A stretch of 64,000 bases of DNA from Siphonodentalium dalli (GCA_032622095.1 CP136061.1:234608944-234672943), one strand, 5' to 3'. Shown: positions 12,747 through 27,500, counted from the first letter of the stretch. Numbers and translations: made by a program. Notes: generated by a model not told the origin, from the sequence alone.

Positions 12747-14792
12747 CTATATATATATATATATATATATATATAGCTATATATATATATATATATATCT
12801 CATATATATTTTGAAGACCTCTGTCTGTTTGTTTGTTTGTCTGTCATTTATACAAATGTACGATTCTTGACCGATCGGGACGAAACTTGGTACGTGTGTG
12901 TAGTTTGACCAGGCGGTGGACGTTGTCGTATTGGCGAGCCCGTGCGGCGCACGCTTCGCGCATGCGCAGACGAGATCTCGGAAACGGGTGGAGCTATCGA
13001 CTTGAAATTTGCTATGTGAATGTATCTTGCCCCGGATACGAATTTTATCGGGTCGCCGAGCCCGTGCGACGCCAGCTTCGCGCATGCGCAGACGAAATCT
13101 TGGAAACGGGTGGAGCTATCGACTTGAAATTTGGTATGTGAATGTATCTTGCCCCGGATACGAATTTTATCGGGTCGCCGAGACCGTGCGACGCCAGCTT
13201 CGCGCATGCGCAGACGAGATCTCGGAAACGGGTGGAGCTATCGACTTGAAATTTGGTTTTTTAATAGCCCGGACAAGGTCGGGCTGGGTAGAGATATATC
13301 GACTTGAAATTTGTTTTTTGAATAGCCCGGACAACGTCGGGGTCATCGGCTAGTCTCTTATATATTTTGAAGACCTCTGTATGTTTGTCTGTATGTCTGT
13401 CTGTCTGTCTGTCTGTCATTTATACAAATCTACGATTCTCGACCGATCGGGACGAAACTTGGTACGTGTGTGTGGTTTGATCAGGCGGTCGTCGTCGTAT
13501 TGGCGAGCCCGTGCGACGCTTGGCAGCGCATGCGCAGACGAGATCTCGGAAACGGGTGGAGCTATCGACTTGAAATTTGCTATGTGAATGTATCTTACCC
13601 CGGATACGAATTTTATCGGGTCGCCGAGCCCGTGCGACGCCAGCTTCGCGCATGCGCAGACCAGATCTCGGAAACGGGTGGAGCTATCGACTTGAAATTT
13701 GGTATGTGAATGTATCTTACCCCGGATACGAATTTTATCGGGTCGCCGAGTCCGTGCGACGCCAGCTTCGCGCATGCGCAGACCAGATCTCGGAAACGGG
13801 TGGAGCTATCGACTTGAAATTTGGTTTTTGAATAGCCCGGACAACGTCGGGCTCATCGGCTAGTAAATATATATTTTGAAGACCTCTGTTTGTCTGTATG
13901 TCTGTCTGTATGTCTGTCATTTATACAAATCTACGATTCTCGACCGATCGGGACGAAACTTGGTACGTGTGTGTAGTTTGACCAGGCGGTCGTCGTTGTC
14001 GTATTGGCGAGCCCGTGTGGCGCCCGCTTCGCGCATGCGCAGACGGGATCTCGGAAACGGGTGGAGCTATCGACTTGAAATTTGGGTTTTGAATAGCCCG
14101 GACAACGTCGGGCTCATCGGCTAGTATATTATATATTTTGGGAAATCTGTGTGTGTGTGTGTCTGTCTGTCTGTCTGTGTGTTCGCGATGGACTCGAAAA
14201 CGGCCGAGCCGATTTCGATGAAACTTGGTATGTGGGGTACTTTCGGCCGGGGAGTCGCATAGGCCTGTTAATTTGCCCGTGCGACGTGACCTTGACCTTG
14301 ATATCTGGTCAATTCAAGGTCAAACGCCCGAGTATCACGGGATTTCGATGAAAATTAGTGTCTAGGGATACTTTCGTATGGGGAGTGTCGTAATCCTATT
14401 CGTTTGCCCGTGCGATGTGACCTTGAAATCGGGTCAATTCAAGGTAAAACCGTGACCCCGACCTGATCTTGACCTTAAAAATCATCAATTCGAGGTCAAA
14501 CCGGATAAAACCGGATGGATTTCGACGGGTACTTTTGTCGGGTACTTTTGTCCGGGCTGTGTTTTGGACCACCTGACCTTGACCTTCAAAATGGATATTC
14601 AAGGTCGAATCGCAAATTTTGATGGGATTTCGACGAAATTTTATACATAGGGTTTTTTTTTCTCCTCTGAGTGTTTTGGACAGGTCAAATCGTGACCCCA
14701 CCTGACCTTGACCGTCAAAATGGACAATTCAAGGTCAAATCGCCGAAAAGCAGAGGGGAAACAGTCCGGACGAAGTCGGGTCCACTTGCTAG

Positions 14793-14824
<32 letters not shown>

Positions 14825-16182
14825 ATATATATTTTGAAGACCTCTGTCTGTTTGTCTGTCTGTTTGTCTGTTTGTTTGTCATTTATACAAATCTACGATT
14901 CTCGACCGATCGGGACGAAACTTGGTACGTGTGTGTAGTTTGACCAGGCGGTGGACGTTGTCGTATTGGCGAGCCCGTGCGGTGCCCGCTTCGCGCATGC
15001 GCAGACGAGATCTCGGAAACGGGTGGAGCCATCGACTTGAAATTTGCTATGTGAATGTATCTTGCCCCGGATACGAATTTTATCGGGTCGCCGAGTCCGT
15101 GCGACGCCAGCTTCGCGCATGCGCAAACGAGATCTCGGAAACGGGTGGAGCTATCGACTTGAAATTTGGTATGTGAATGTATCTTGCCCCGGATACGAAT
15201 TTTATCTGGTCGCCGAGCCCGTGTGACGCCAGCTTCGCGCATGCGCAGACCAGATCTCGGAACCGGGTAGCGCTATCGACTTGAAATTTCGGGCTGGGTA
15301 GCCCGGACAACGTCGGGCTTGGTAGAGCTATCGACTTGAAATTTGGTTTTGAATAGCCCGGACAACGTCGGGCTCATCGGCTAGTCTATTATATATTTTG
15401 GGAAATCTGTGTGTGTGTCTGTCTGACTGTGTGTTCGCGATGGACTCGAAAACGGCCGATCCGATTTCGATGAAACTTGGTATGTGTGGGTGCCTTCGGC
15501 CGGGGAGTGGAATGGGCCTGTTTATTTGCCCGTGCGACGTGATCTTGACCTTGAAATCTGGTCATTTCGTGGTCAAACGCCCGAGTATCACGGGAATTCG
15601 ATGAAAATTAGTGTCTAGGGATACTTTCGAATGTGGAGTGTCGTTAGCCTATTCGTTTGCCCGTGTGACGTGACCTTGACCTTGAAAACGGGTCAATTCA
15701 AGGTCAAATCGCCAATTTTGATGTGATTTCGACGAAATTTGATACATAGGGTTACTTTTGTCCACTGAGTGTTTTGGACGGGTCGAATCTTGACCCCGAC
15801 CTGACCTTGACCTTCAAAATGATCAATTCGAGGTCAAATCGGGTAAACCGGATGGATTTCGACGGGTACTTTTGTCCGGGCAGTGTTTTGGACGGGTCAA
15901 ATCGTGACCCCACCTGACCTTGACCTTCAAAATGGACAATTCAAGGTCAAATCGCGCATACCCCGACCTGACCTTCAAAATGATCAATTTCGACGGTACT
16001 TTTGTTGGGTACTTTTGTCCGGGCAGTGTTTTGGACGAGTCGAATCGTGACCCCACCTGACCTTGACCTTCACAATGGGCAATTCAACGTCAAATCGCGC
16101 AATTCGCCGAAACAGCCCGGACGAAGTCGGGTCCACCCGCTAGTATGTATATATATATAGAGAGAGAGATCTTATTTGAAGA

Positions 16183-16226
<44 letters not shown>

Positions 16227-17590
16227 ATATATATTTTGAAGACCTCTGTCTGTATGTATGTTTGTTTGTTTGTTTGTTTGTCTGTCATTAATACAAATCT
16301 ACGATTCTCGACCGATCGGGACGAAACTTGGTACGTGTGTGTAGTTTGACCAGGCGGTGAACGTTGTCGTATTGGCGAGCCCGTGCGGCGCCCGCTTCGC
16401 GCATGCGCAGACGAGATCTCGGGAACGGGTGGAGCTATCGACTTGAAATTTGCTATGTGAATGTATCTTGCCCCGGATGCGAATTTTATCGGGTCGCCGA
16501 GCCCGTGCGATGCCAGCTTCGCGCATGCGCAAACGAGATCTCGGAAACGGGTGGAGCTATCGACTTGAAATTTGGTATGTGAATGTATCTTGCCCCGGAT
16601 ACGAATTTTATCTGGTCGCCGAGCCCGTGTGACGCCAGCTTCGCGCATGCGCAGACCAGATCTCGGAAACGGGTAGCGCTATCGACTTGAAATTTCGGGC
16701 TGGGTAGCCCGGACAACGTCGGGCTGGGTAGAGCTATCGACTTGAAATTTGGTTTTGAATAGCCCGGACAACGTCGGGCTCATCGGCTAGTCTATTATAT
16801 ATTTTGGGAAATCTGTGTGTGTGTCTGTCTGTCTGTGTGTTCGCGATGGACTCGAAAACGGCCGATCCGATTTCGATGAAACTTGGTATGTGTGGGTGCC
16901 TTCGGCCGGGGAGTGGAATGGGCCTGTTTATTTGCCCGTGCGACGTGATCTTGACCTTGAAATCTGGTCATTTCGTGGTCAAACGCTCGAGTATCACGGG
17001 AATTCGATGAAAATTAGTGTCTAGGGATACTTTCGAATGTGGAGTGTCATAAGCCAATTCGTTTGCCCGTGTGACGTGACCTTGACCTTGAAAACGGGTC
17101 AATTCAAGGTCAAATCGCCAATTTTGATGTGATTTCGACGAAATTTGATACATAGGGTTACTTTTGTCCACTGAGTGTTTTGGACGGGTCGAATCTTGAC
17201 CCCGACCTGACCTTGACCTTCAAAATGATCAATTCGAGGTCAAATCGGGTAAACCGGATGGATTTCGACGGGTACTTTTGTCCGGGCAGTGTTTTGGACG
17301 GGTCAAATCGTGACCCCACCTGACCTTGACCTTCAAAATGGACAATTCAAGGTCAAATCGCGCATACCCCGACCTGACCTTCAAAATGATCAATTTCGAC
17401 GGTACTTTTGTTGGGTACTTTTGTCCGGGCAGTGTTTTGGACGGGTCAAATCGTGACCCCACCTGACCTTGACCTTCACAATGGGCAATTCAACGTCAAA
17501 TCGCGCAATTCGCCGAAACAGCCCGGACGAAGTCGGGTCCACCTGCTAGTATGTATATATATATATAGAGAGAGAGATCTTATTTGAAGA

Positions 17591-17630
<40 letters not shown>

Positions 17631-19961
17631 ATATATATTTTGAAGACCTCTGTCTGTATGTATGTTTGTTTGTTTGTTTGTCTGTCATTAATACAAATCT
17701 ACGATTCTCGACCGATCGGGACGAAACTTGGTACGTGTGTGTAGTTTGACCAGGCGGTGAACGTTGTCGTATTGGCGAGCCCGTGCGGCGCCCGCTTCGC
17801 GCATGCGCAGACGAGATCTCGGGAACGGGTGGAGCTATCAACTTGAAATTTGCTATGTGAATGTATCTTACCCCGGATACGAATTTTATCGGGTCGTCGA
17901 GTCCGTGCGACGCCAGCTTCGCGCATGCGCAGACCAGATCTCGGAAACGGGTGGAGCTATCGACTTGAAATTTGGTTTTTGAATAGCCCGGACAACGTCG
18001 GGCTCATCGGCTAGTAAATATATATTTTGAAGACCTCTGTTTGTCTGTATGTCTGTCTGTATGTCTGTCATTTATACAAATCTACGATTCTCGACCGATC
18101 GGGACGAAACTTGGTACGTGTGTGTAGTTTGACCAGGCGGTCGTCGTTCTCGTATTGGCGAGCCCGTGCGACGCCCGTCCAGCGAATGCGCAGACGAGAT
18201 CTCGGAAACGGGTGGAGCTATCTACTTGGAATTTGCTATGTGAATGTATCTTGCCCCGCATACGAATTTGATCGGGTCGCCGAGCCCGTGCGACTCCAGC
18301 TTCGCGCTTGCGCAGACGAGATCTCGGAAAAGGGAGGAGCTATCGACTTGAAATTTGGTATGTGAATGTATCTTGCCCCGGATACGAATTTGATCGGGTC
18401 GCCGAGCCCGTGCGACTCCAGCTTCGCGCATGCGCAGACGAGATCTCGGAAACGGGAGGAGCCATCGACTTGAAATTTGCTATGTGAATGTATTTTGACC
18501 CGGATACGAATATCGGATATCGGATATCGGGTCGCCGTGCCCGTGCAACGCCAGCTTCGCGCATGCGCAGACCAGATCTCGGAAACGGGTAGAGCTATCG
18601 ACTTGAAATTTGGTTTTTTAATAGCCCGGAAAACGTCGGGCTCATCGGCTAGTCTCATATATATTTTGAAGACCTCTGTATGTTTGTCTGTATGTCTGTC
18701 TGTCTGTCTGTCATTGATACAAATCTACGATTCTCGACCGATCGGGACGAAACTTGGTACGTGTGTGTGGTTTGACCAGGCGGTCGTCGTTGTCGTATTG
18801 GCGAGCCCGTGCGACGCTTGTGCAGCGCATGCGCAGACGAGATCTCGGAAAAGGGTGGAGCTATCGACTTGAAATTTGGTATGTGAATGTATCTTGCCCC
18901 GGATACGAATTTTATCGGGTCGCCGAGCCCGTGTGACGCCGGACCAGATCTCGGAAATGGGTGGAGCTATCGACTTGAAATTTGGTTTTTGAATAGCCCG
19001 GACAACGTCGGGCTCATCGGCTAGTAAATATATATTTTGAAGACCTCTGTTTGTCTGTATGTCTGTCTGTATGTCTGTCATTTATACAAATCTACGATTC
19101 TCGACCGATCGGGACGAAACTTGGTACGTGTGTGTAGTTTGACCAGGCGGTCGTCGTTGTCCTATTGGCGAGCCCGTGCGGCGCCCGCTTCGCGCATGCG
19201 CAGACGATATCTCGGAAACGGGTGGAGCTATCGACTTGAAATTTGGGTTTTGAATAGCCCGGACAACGTCGGGCTCATCGGCTAGTATATTATATATTTT
19301 GGGAAATCTGTGTGTGTGTGTGTCTGTCTGTCTGTCTGTGTGTTCGCGATGGACTCGAAAACGGCCGAGCCGATTTCGATGAGACTTGGTATGTGGGGGT
19401 ACTTTCGGCCGGGGAGTCGCATAGGCCTGTTAATTTGCCCGTGCGACGTGATTTGACCTTGATATCTGGTCAATTCAAGGTCAAACGCCCGAGTATCACG
19501 GGATTTCGATGAAAATTAGTGTCTAGGGATACTTTCGTATGGGGAGTGTCGTAAGCCTATTCGTTTGCCCGTGCGACGTGACCTTGAAATCGGGTCAATT
19601 CAAGGTAAAACCGTGACCCCGACCTGACATTGACCTTAAAAATCATCAATTCGAGGTCAAACCGGATAAAACCGGATGGATTTCGACGGGTACTTTTGTC
19701 GGGTACTTTTGTCCGGGCAGTGTTTTGGACCACCTGACCTTGACCTTCAAAATGGATATTCAAGGTCGAATCGCAAATTTTGATGGGATTTCGACGAAAT
19801 TTTATACATAGGGGTTTTTTTTCTCCTCTGAGTGTTTTGGACAGGTCAAATCGTGACCCCACCTGACCTTGACCGTCAAAATGGACAATTCAAGGTCAAA
19901 TCGCGCAATTCGCCGAAAAGCAGAGGGGAAACAGTCCGGACGAAGTCGGATCCACTTGCTA

Positions 19962-20000
<39 letters not shown>

Positions 20001-21486
20001 ATATATATTTTGAAGACCTCTGTCTGTTTGTCTGTCTGTTTGTCTGTTTGTTTGTTTGTCATTTATACAAATCTACGATTTTCGACCGATCGGGACGAAA
20101 CTTGGTACGTGTGTGTAGTTTGACCAGGCGGTGGACGTTGTCGTATTGGCGAGCCCGTGTGGTGCCCGCTTCGCGCATGCGCAGACGAGATCTCGGAAAC
20201 GGGTGGAGCCATCGACTTGAAATTTGCTATGTGAATGTATCTTGCCCCGGATACGAATTTTATCGGGTCGCCGAGTCCGTGCGACGCCAGCTTCGCGCAT
20301 GCGCTGACGAGATCTTGGAAACGGGTGGATCTATCGACTTGAAATTTGGTATGTGAATGTATCTTGCCCCGGATGCGAATTTTATCGGGTCGCCGAGCCC
20401 GTGCGATGCCAGCTTCGCGCATGCGCAAACGAGATCTCGGAAACGGGTGGAGCTATCGACTTGAAATTTGGTATGTGAATGTATCTTGCCCCGGATACGA
20501 ATTTTATCTGGTCGCCGAGCCCGTGTGACGCCAGCTTCGCGCATGCGCAGACCAGATCTCGGAAACGGATAGCGCTATCGACTTGAAATTTCGGGCTGGG
20601 TAGCCCGGACAACGACGGGCTGGGTAGAGCTATCGACTTGAGATTTGGTTTTGAATAGCCCGGACAACGTCGGGCTCATCGGCTAGTCTATTATATATTT
20701 TGGGAAATCTGTGTGTGTGTCTGTCTGTCTGTGTGTTCGCGATGGACTCGAAAACGGCTGATCCGATTTCGATGAAACTTGGTATGTGTGGGTGCCTTCG
20801 GCCGGGGAGTGGAATGGGCCTGTTTATTTGCCCGTGCGACGTGATCTTGACCTTGAAATCTGGTCATTTCGTGGTCAAACGCCCGAGTATCACGGGAATT
20901 CGATGAAAATTAGTGTCTAGGGATACTTTCGAATGTGGAGTGTCGTAAGCCTATTCGTTTGCCCGTGCGACGTGACCTTGACCTTGAAAACGGGTCAATT
21001 CTAGGTCAAATCGCCAATTTTGATGTGATTTCGACGAAATTTGATACATAGGGTTACTTTTGTCCACTGAGTGTTTTGGACGGGTCGAATCTTGACCCCG
21101 ACCTGACCTTGACCTTCAAAATGATCAATTCGAGGTCAAATCGGGTAAACCGGATGGATTTCGACGGGTACTTTTGTCCGGGCAGTGTTTTGGACGGGTC
21201 AAATCGTGACCCCACCTGACCTTGACCTTCAAAATGGACAATTCAAGGTCAGATCGCGCATACCCCGACCTGACCTTCAAAATGATCAATTTCGACGGTA
21301 CTTTTGTTGGGTACTTTTGTCCGGGCAGTGTTTTGGACGGGTCAAATCGTGACCCCACCTGACCTTGACCTTCACAATGGGCAATTCAACGTCAAATCGC
21401 GCAATTCGCCGAAACAGCCCGGACGAAGTCGGGTCCACCTGCTAGTATGTATATATATATATAGAGAGAGAGATCTTATTTGAAGA

Positions 21487-21522
<36 letters not shown>

Positions 21523-24500
21523 ATATATATTTTGAAGACCTCTGTCTGTATGTATGTTTGTTTGTTTGTTTGTCTGTCATTAATACAAATCTACGATTCT
21601 CGACCGATCGGGACGAAACTTGGTACGTGTGTGTAGTTTGACCAGGCGGTGAACGTTGTCGTATTGGCGAGCCCGTGCGACGCCAGCTTCGCGCATGCGC
21701 AGACGAGATCTCGGAAACGGGTGGAGCTATCGACTTGAAATTTGCTATGTGAATGTATCTTGCCCCGGATACGAATGTTATCGGGTCGCCGAGCCCGTGC
21801 GACGCCAGCTTCGCGCATGCGCAGACGAGATCTCGGAAACGGGTGGAGCTATCGACTTGAAATTTGGTATGTGAATCTATCTTGCCCCGGATACGAATTT
21901 TATCGGGTCGCCGAGCCCGTGCGACACCAGCTTCGCGCATGCGCAGACTAGATCTCGGAAACGGGTGGAGCTATCGACTTGAAATTTGGTTTTTGAATAG
22001 CCCGGACAACGTCGCCCGGACAACGTCGGGCTCATCGGCTATATATATATATATATATTGAGTCTTTCACTGTGTACATTATCAGTCCGTTCAGTGGGTA
22101 ATTTGTTCCAAACTGGAGCGCCATACGTAAAAGCTTAGCGACCTGTATTTTTTTACTTGAGTTTGGCAGTCCTATGAAGTGAAGGTGAAGCATTGTGTTA
22201 CAAACAGCGAAGAAGTTTGCACTGTGTGCAATCGATAACCGGACGTGGAATTGTTGAAAATGGAATTTATGCCTCATCATATTCACCACGGTAAGTGTGT
22301 TGGCTTCTAGTTACTATCTATGAATCATCAACATTTGTTCAGCTGATTTAACTGTTATTCAGCAAAAAGTAAGACCAAAGCCAGAATACGTCTTACATGT
22401 AAAACAGTATGTCTTCCACTTCAACGTCCATTGTCGCTGATAATAAATGGTATTTACGTATGTTTTGTCCTTGGTACAGTTTCATGTCGTTCTAATGGTT
22501 ATATCCGTATATATACCATGTTGTCACATATTGCGACATTTATCACTAAAAATAATATTTGGTTTAGCACGATAGTGCACGGCAGTATGCTGGAAACTAT
22601 TAAGTAGCATGCGAGTTAAGTAGATTTACATCTGTACTGCAGTATTTCCCATTAGTTGCAATAGAAACAATATTGATGTATATTTTAGTGTGATCGTCAC
22701 CAAAAAAGTGATGCATAGTGAGTACAGCCCAAATGTATTCTCATTTCAACACGATAGATATGAATGCATTGTCAATGCATTTAGGCAACTGCGAACACGA
22801 GATACAAAGATTGTCGAAGTTGTTGATCATTCCATCGACAGACATCAATAGGGCAATGTATAAATCAAACAAAAACCCTCAGAGAAGAAGACGGTGCAAG
22901 TGAAATAAAAGAACAACTGGCATCAATAATGAATACAAGAACAAACTGTATTGGCTTCGCCATGTTCTTCTTATATTTATGACCGTTTTGCAGATTTATA
23001 TTTCTTGCACACTTACCACAGATATGTGAACCATGCTAGACACGTGTACAGTTGATATATTTATGAACGATGTGATGGTTCAGACTAATTTTCATTCTAT
23101 ACAGCCGACTGTTATTCACGTCTCAATATCATCAAGTAAGAGTTTCCCTTTAGAATTGAAAGAACACGTCCATATAATTATATTCCTTAAGATAGATTGC
23201 CGACGTATCTCGAACTGAAAGCGTTTTATATGTTTCGAACTCACTGATTCTAACCTTGGAGATATGACAATGGAAAGTTGTACAGAGCAAGCTTTTACAG
23301 GATGCAAGTACATACCATGATCCGTAGTGGTTTATTTGGTAAGGTGCGTGGTACATTATACCAGCAGATGCCGCCCAGCTGTGTATCAACTGTTTCGAAT
23401 CACATTATACGCGAATAGGTTATCTAGTTTGAGGGAAATCAGATCGCGTATCTTGGCATGTTTGCGGGTTGTTTTGTAGGAAGCAGTTGTTTCTCCGTGT
23501 ACCGAAGCGATTTCCCAGTGATATTAATAATATGCGCGGCTCAAACTCGATAGCTCCCATTTATAGGTCACCCTGCAGACACATATGGAGTTTGGTGAAG
23601 ATCGGATGAGGGATGCGGCCTGTAGGGCGTGCCGAAGGAAATTGTTGACGCACGCACGGACAAACAGACGCACAGGCGGACGGAAGACGGACGCCAACCC
23701 AAGGCAATAGCTCAAACTTTATGTTGTAAAGTTGAGATAATAATACTTAAGGAAATGAAGCGAATCGAAACAAATACTGTGAACCCACGTACTTGCGTAC
23801 ATACTTTAGAATGTGTTGATTGCCACTGAAATCGAGATTCAAATGAATTTACGATGGTAATATGTGGCTATTCCTATTGACGGCGAAAAGGTGTGAAAAG
23901 TGGAACTATGATGTTTAAATTATGCGCTTTGATTAGGGTGTTATCGCCAGTACTTGTAAATTCTGTTTCTAACTTTCTGTAAATAATGTCAGTTTGATTA
24001 GTCGTCTTCAATACAATTGTGGACGGCACATGTAAATGGAAATATGCGACCTTCCCACGGGGTATCTTAGATCTGACGGGTCAGTATATACCGGACGGCT
24101 AATGTGATAGTATTTTTCAGGTTTCTCGTGTGCGGGCTTGCAGTTCAGACACGAGTGTTTCTGTGGGGACGCATATGGAGACTATGGGCGCATTGATGAA
24201 GAAAACTGTGATATTAGATGTCCCGGAAATCACACCGAGAGATGTGGAGGCAGCTGGGCGCAAAATATATACGAGATTAAAGGTATCCTTTGACTCGAGT
24301 AAAGTCATATATCAGATCATACATGTACATGTAACATACAGGAAACCCGCAAGATTGTCGAAGTGCCGCGATTTGCTGGTATGCCTTGTAAGTCAAACAT
24401 GCGTTGTCCGTAGATTATTTAAATATATTAGATCTCACGTCACTTTCTCGCATTCTGATTGGTTGCACACTGCTATACTATTTTACGATAGTACCCCTGT

Positions 24501-27500
24501 AGGATTCCTACATGCCTACTATTCTTTTTCTATTTATAGTAACAAACTCATTTCGCGAAATCGGTTTGCCGCCTGAAGATACGGCCAATCTTAAACTATG
24601 ATACTTGTTGCAATATAGGCATGATACCATTAGATTTATTGGTGAATTGTTATGATCTTACAAATGTCAGATCATAGCTAGTCAACTCCAAGTCATTCAT
24701 CTATATCTATATTTGCGAATGCATGTCAGTCTGTCTGTCTGTCTGTCTGTCTGTGTTCTATATAAATTCACAGGGGACCATCTAGATGATGCCAAATGGG
24801 TCTACTAGGAGTAGCTTTTTACGAGAAAGATAATGGTCGGGGTTAGAATTTTCTAAAGTGACGCCGTTGTTGTCAGGGGCAGAAAAGAGGGGGGGGGGGG
24901 GGGCAGAAAAAACATTGTTGGCGATTGCCACCAAATTTATATATAATCATCCCCATAATATGAGGAATCTAATGGCGTGGTTTAAATATGGCAAAATTCG
25001 CGCCGTTCACGTCAGGGGTGCCCGGAAGGGGGGGGGGGGGGCAGATTTTTTTTTCTGTCGCCGCGATTGCCACGAAACTTACATATAATCATCCCCCGTG
25101 ATATGAAGAATCCAACGGTGTGGTTTAAATATGTCAAAAGTGGCGTCGTTTGAGTCAGGTATGAACGGAAGGGGAGAGGGGCACCAAAATTGATAAAACT
25201 AATTTTAGCGCCGATTTCCACCAAATTGATATATATTCTTCTTCATGATACAAGGAATCTAATTGTGCGATTTAACAACGCCAAATTGTTGTTTTTGGAT
25301 GAGAGATATGTCAAATGTGGCCTCATTCGAGTCAGGGTTGCATTGAAAGGGACAGGGGCGCCAAAATTGATGCACAATTTGTTTAGCGCCAATTTCCATC
25401 AAATTGATACACGTTCTTATCCATGATACGAGGAATCTAATCGTGATTTAAAGACGACATAGTGGTGCTGTTTGGGTGAGAGATGAAGAGGGGATGGATT
25501 GGCACCAAATTTGATAAAAAAATTGTTTAGTCGCCGATTATCACCAAACTTATAAACAATCATCTCCATGATATCAGGAGTGTAATCGTGTGGTTTAAGG
25601 GTGTCACAAGTGGGGTCATTCGAGTCAGTGGTGTATAGAGATGAGAGTGACACAAAAAAATATATCTGTATGTTTAGTGCCGATTTCCACCAGATTGATA
25701 CATATTATTCTCCGTGATACGAGGAATCTTATCGTGTGGTTTAGATACACCAAATTGGTGCCCTATGGGTGAGAGATATGGGGACCTTAAATTTGATACA
25801 TGTACGAATATGTATACGCGCCAATTTTCACCAATTTCATATATATGCATCTCTAATCTCTAATGAGTCTTTTTTTTTTTTAAATGTTTATTACCCAAAG
25901 ATATACATATATTAGCAGTCATTTTACATACATGTGTACATTCAAACATTTATCAATGGGCCGTATGGGGGAGGGGTAATCAAACCAACTTACATTTATG
26001 CATACATTTGACTGGCGCGCGCGTTCCAGACGACCACATGCATTGTGCGTGTGGGCGTCTGGCCTACTTTCGTACCACTGGTGGCAATATGAATGATGTT
26101 GTAGAAGAATGGTTACTGTAATATATCAGTTGCTGGTAACGTTGTCTTGATCTCGACGTTGACATAATTTAGCTAAATTTATTTGCGCCACGGCAAAATC
26201 GAATATCGATCTTAAGGAGGTCATAACAATAGGCCGGTGCAAATGGATTTTTTTTTTGGAGAAATTCGCCATGGTTGTCGATTGAATTAAGTCGTTTTTG
26301 TACCACATTATTCTTTTAGTCTGGAGTCTGGATGATTGGACGAAATATGTAGTTATTATCTTAAAGATGTTTTTCGGTTTGCCCGGATAAATGGAATGTA
26401 TTTGTCGGTGGGCATATTATTATGTGAAGGTCAGTGCTTTCTCCAGAATTAACCACTTCTGTTGAAATGCTGTTATTTCCATTTTGCATCGTGCCCTTAA
26501 CTTATCACAGTCATAACGTAATCTGAGATCATTAAAAAATTCTTTCAAGCTGAGTGATTTCGCGGAAAACTTCGCTTTATAAAGATATTGTTTTAAAATA
26601 AGTGAAAAATAGTTTATCACGCTGTTTGGTTCCAATGGGATAGCTCCAAGTAGCATGGTCTTTTCGAAACACGTAAGTCGATGTCTTTGTCAGTTCCTTG
26701 TTTGGTCAGTTTGTTTAAGAAAGACTGTACATATCTACAGTCCCAAAATATGTGTCTTAGCTTTATTATATAAAGAAATCGATTGGTCGCAAGGATTCGA
26801 GTGTTTATTCGATATTGTAACCATTGCAGTTTAGTATCAGGCGTCGTGGTGAACGGTAGTTTGAAGTGAGTGTCCCAAGAGTTGATTATACCTAGTTCTT
26901 GTTCCCATTTTCTGCATGATTTTTGGGTGGGGGAAGTTGAATTGAGAATTCTGTAAAATTCTTGTCCCCCTTTTTGGTCGCGTACAGTAGTTATAAAATT
27001 GTCTGGAAGAAATGGGCTAGCAACTCGTCTCAGTGGTTGGTCTAATTTTTTCGATATTTCCAATATTTGTCGAGTGATACTGGTTAAAGTAATAAAGTTT
27101 GTTCTTATATTATACGTGCTTAACATTGACTGTGGCGTGTGAAACCTTCCATCGCTCTGGATCAAATCGTTGATGAAAATTACTCCCTTTGCCCTCCATG
27201 AGTTGAAATTGATGTATCGCCCATAGTTAGTAATTGCTGGATTATCGTTTTCGACAAAACATTTTGATTTTTGGAGTTTAATCTTAAATACTCACACCAT
27301 GATGAAAATACATCTTTCCAAAATGGATTTGACAGCACGCTTAAGTGTTGTAATAGATATTTTCTGTCATAAGTGAGGTACAGGGGGTCATCTAAAATAG
27401 GAAGATCCGAGATGAGAGGTGCCCATTTGCATCTTTTTGTAATGAGGCGTCGTATCCAAGTGATTTTAATTGAATGTCTCCACATTAATCATTTTCAAGC

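Larger units (their letters stand above)
12798..22041 (+). mobile_element. Head-to-tail array of 16 Helitron-like units of two types
   Basis: Both unit types start with T at an A|T-like junction (mostly TCTCATATATATTTTGAAG for type A; T(C/A)TATTATATATTTTGGGA for type B). Both end with a GC-rich hairpin (CCCGGACAACGTCGGG or CCCGGACGAAGTCGGG) then 6-8 bases then CTAG. A 3' hairpin followed by CTRR and insertion at A|T is the Helitron pattern. There is no Rep/helicase ORF, so the units are non-autonomous. At most junctions the CTAG of one unit abuts the first T of the next. Open frames here are read-through of CG-rich repeats, not genes. Confidence 0.75.

Noticed and set aside
12777-22040. Dozens of open frames of 60-174 codons on both strands in the Helitron array (Arg-rich or IRIRGKIHSH-type peptides)
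   Set aside because: They are six-frame read-through of CG-rich ~122-bp monomers and TA or CTGT tracts. The same peptides recur because the DNA recurs, and there is no start, splice or domain evidence.
12798-22041. CRISPR-like repeat/spacer array
   Set aside because: Period and content are tandem monomers within eukaryotic mobile units with hairpin-CTAG ends. There are no unique spacers and no cas genes.
22259-22290. Alternative first exon of the WSC gene
   Set aside because: Good donor and phase, but the short N-terminus has no signal peptide and it lies downstream of the exon carrying the first WSC half. Kept only as a note.
24130-24576. 148-codon + frame starting inside the WSC exon
   Set aside because: Wrong phase: it lacks any domain and runs past a good donor into intron, whereas the other phase gives a clear WSC half-domain.
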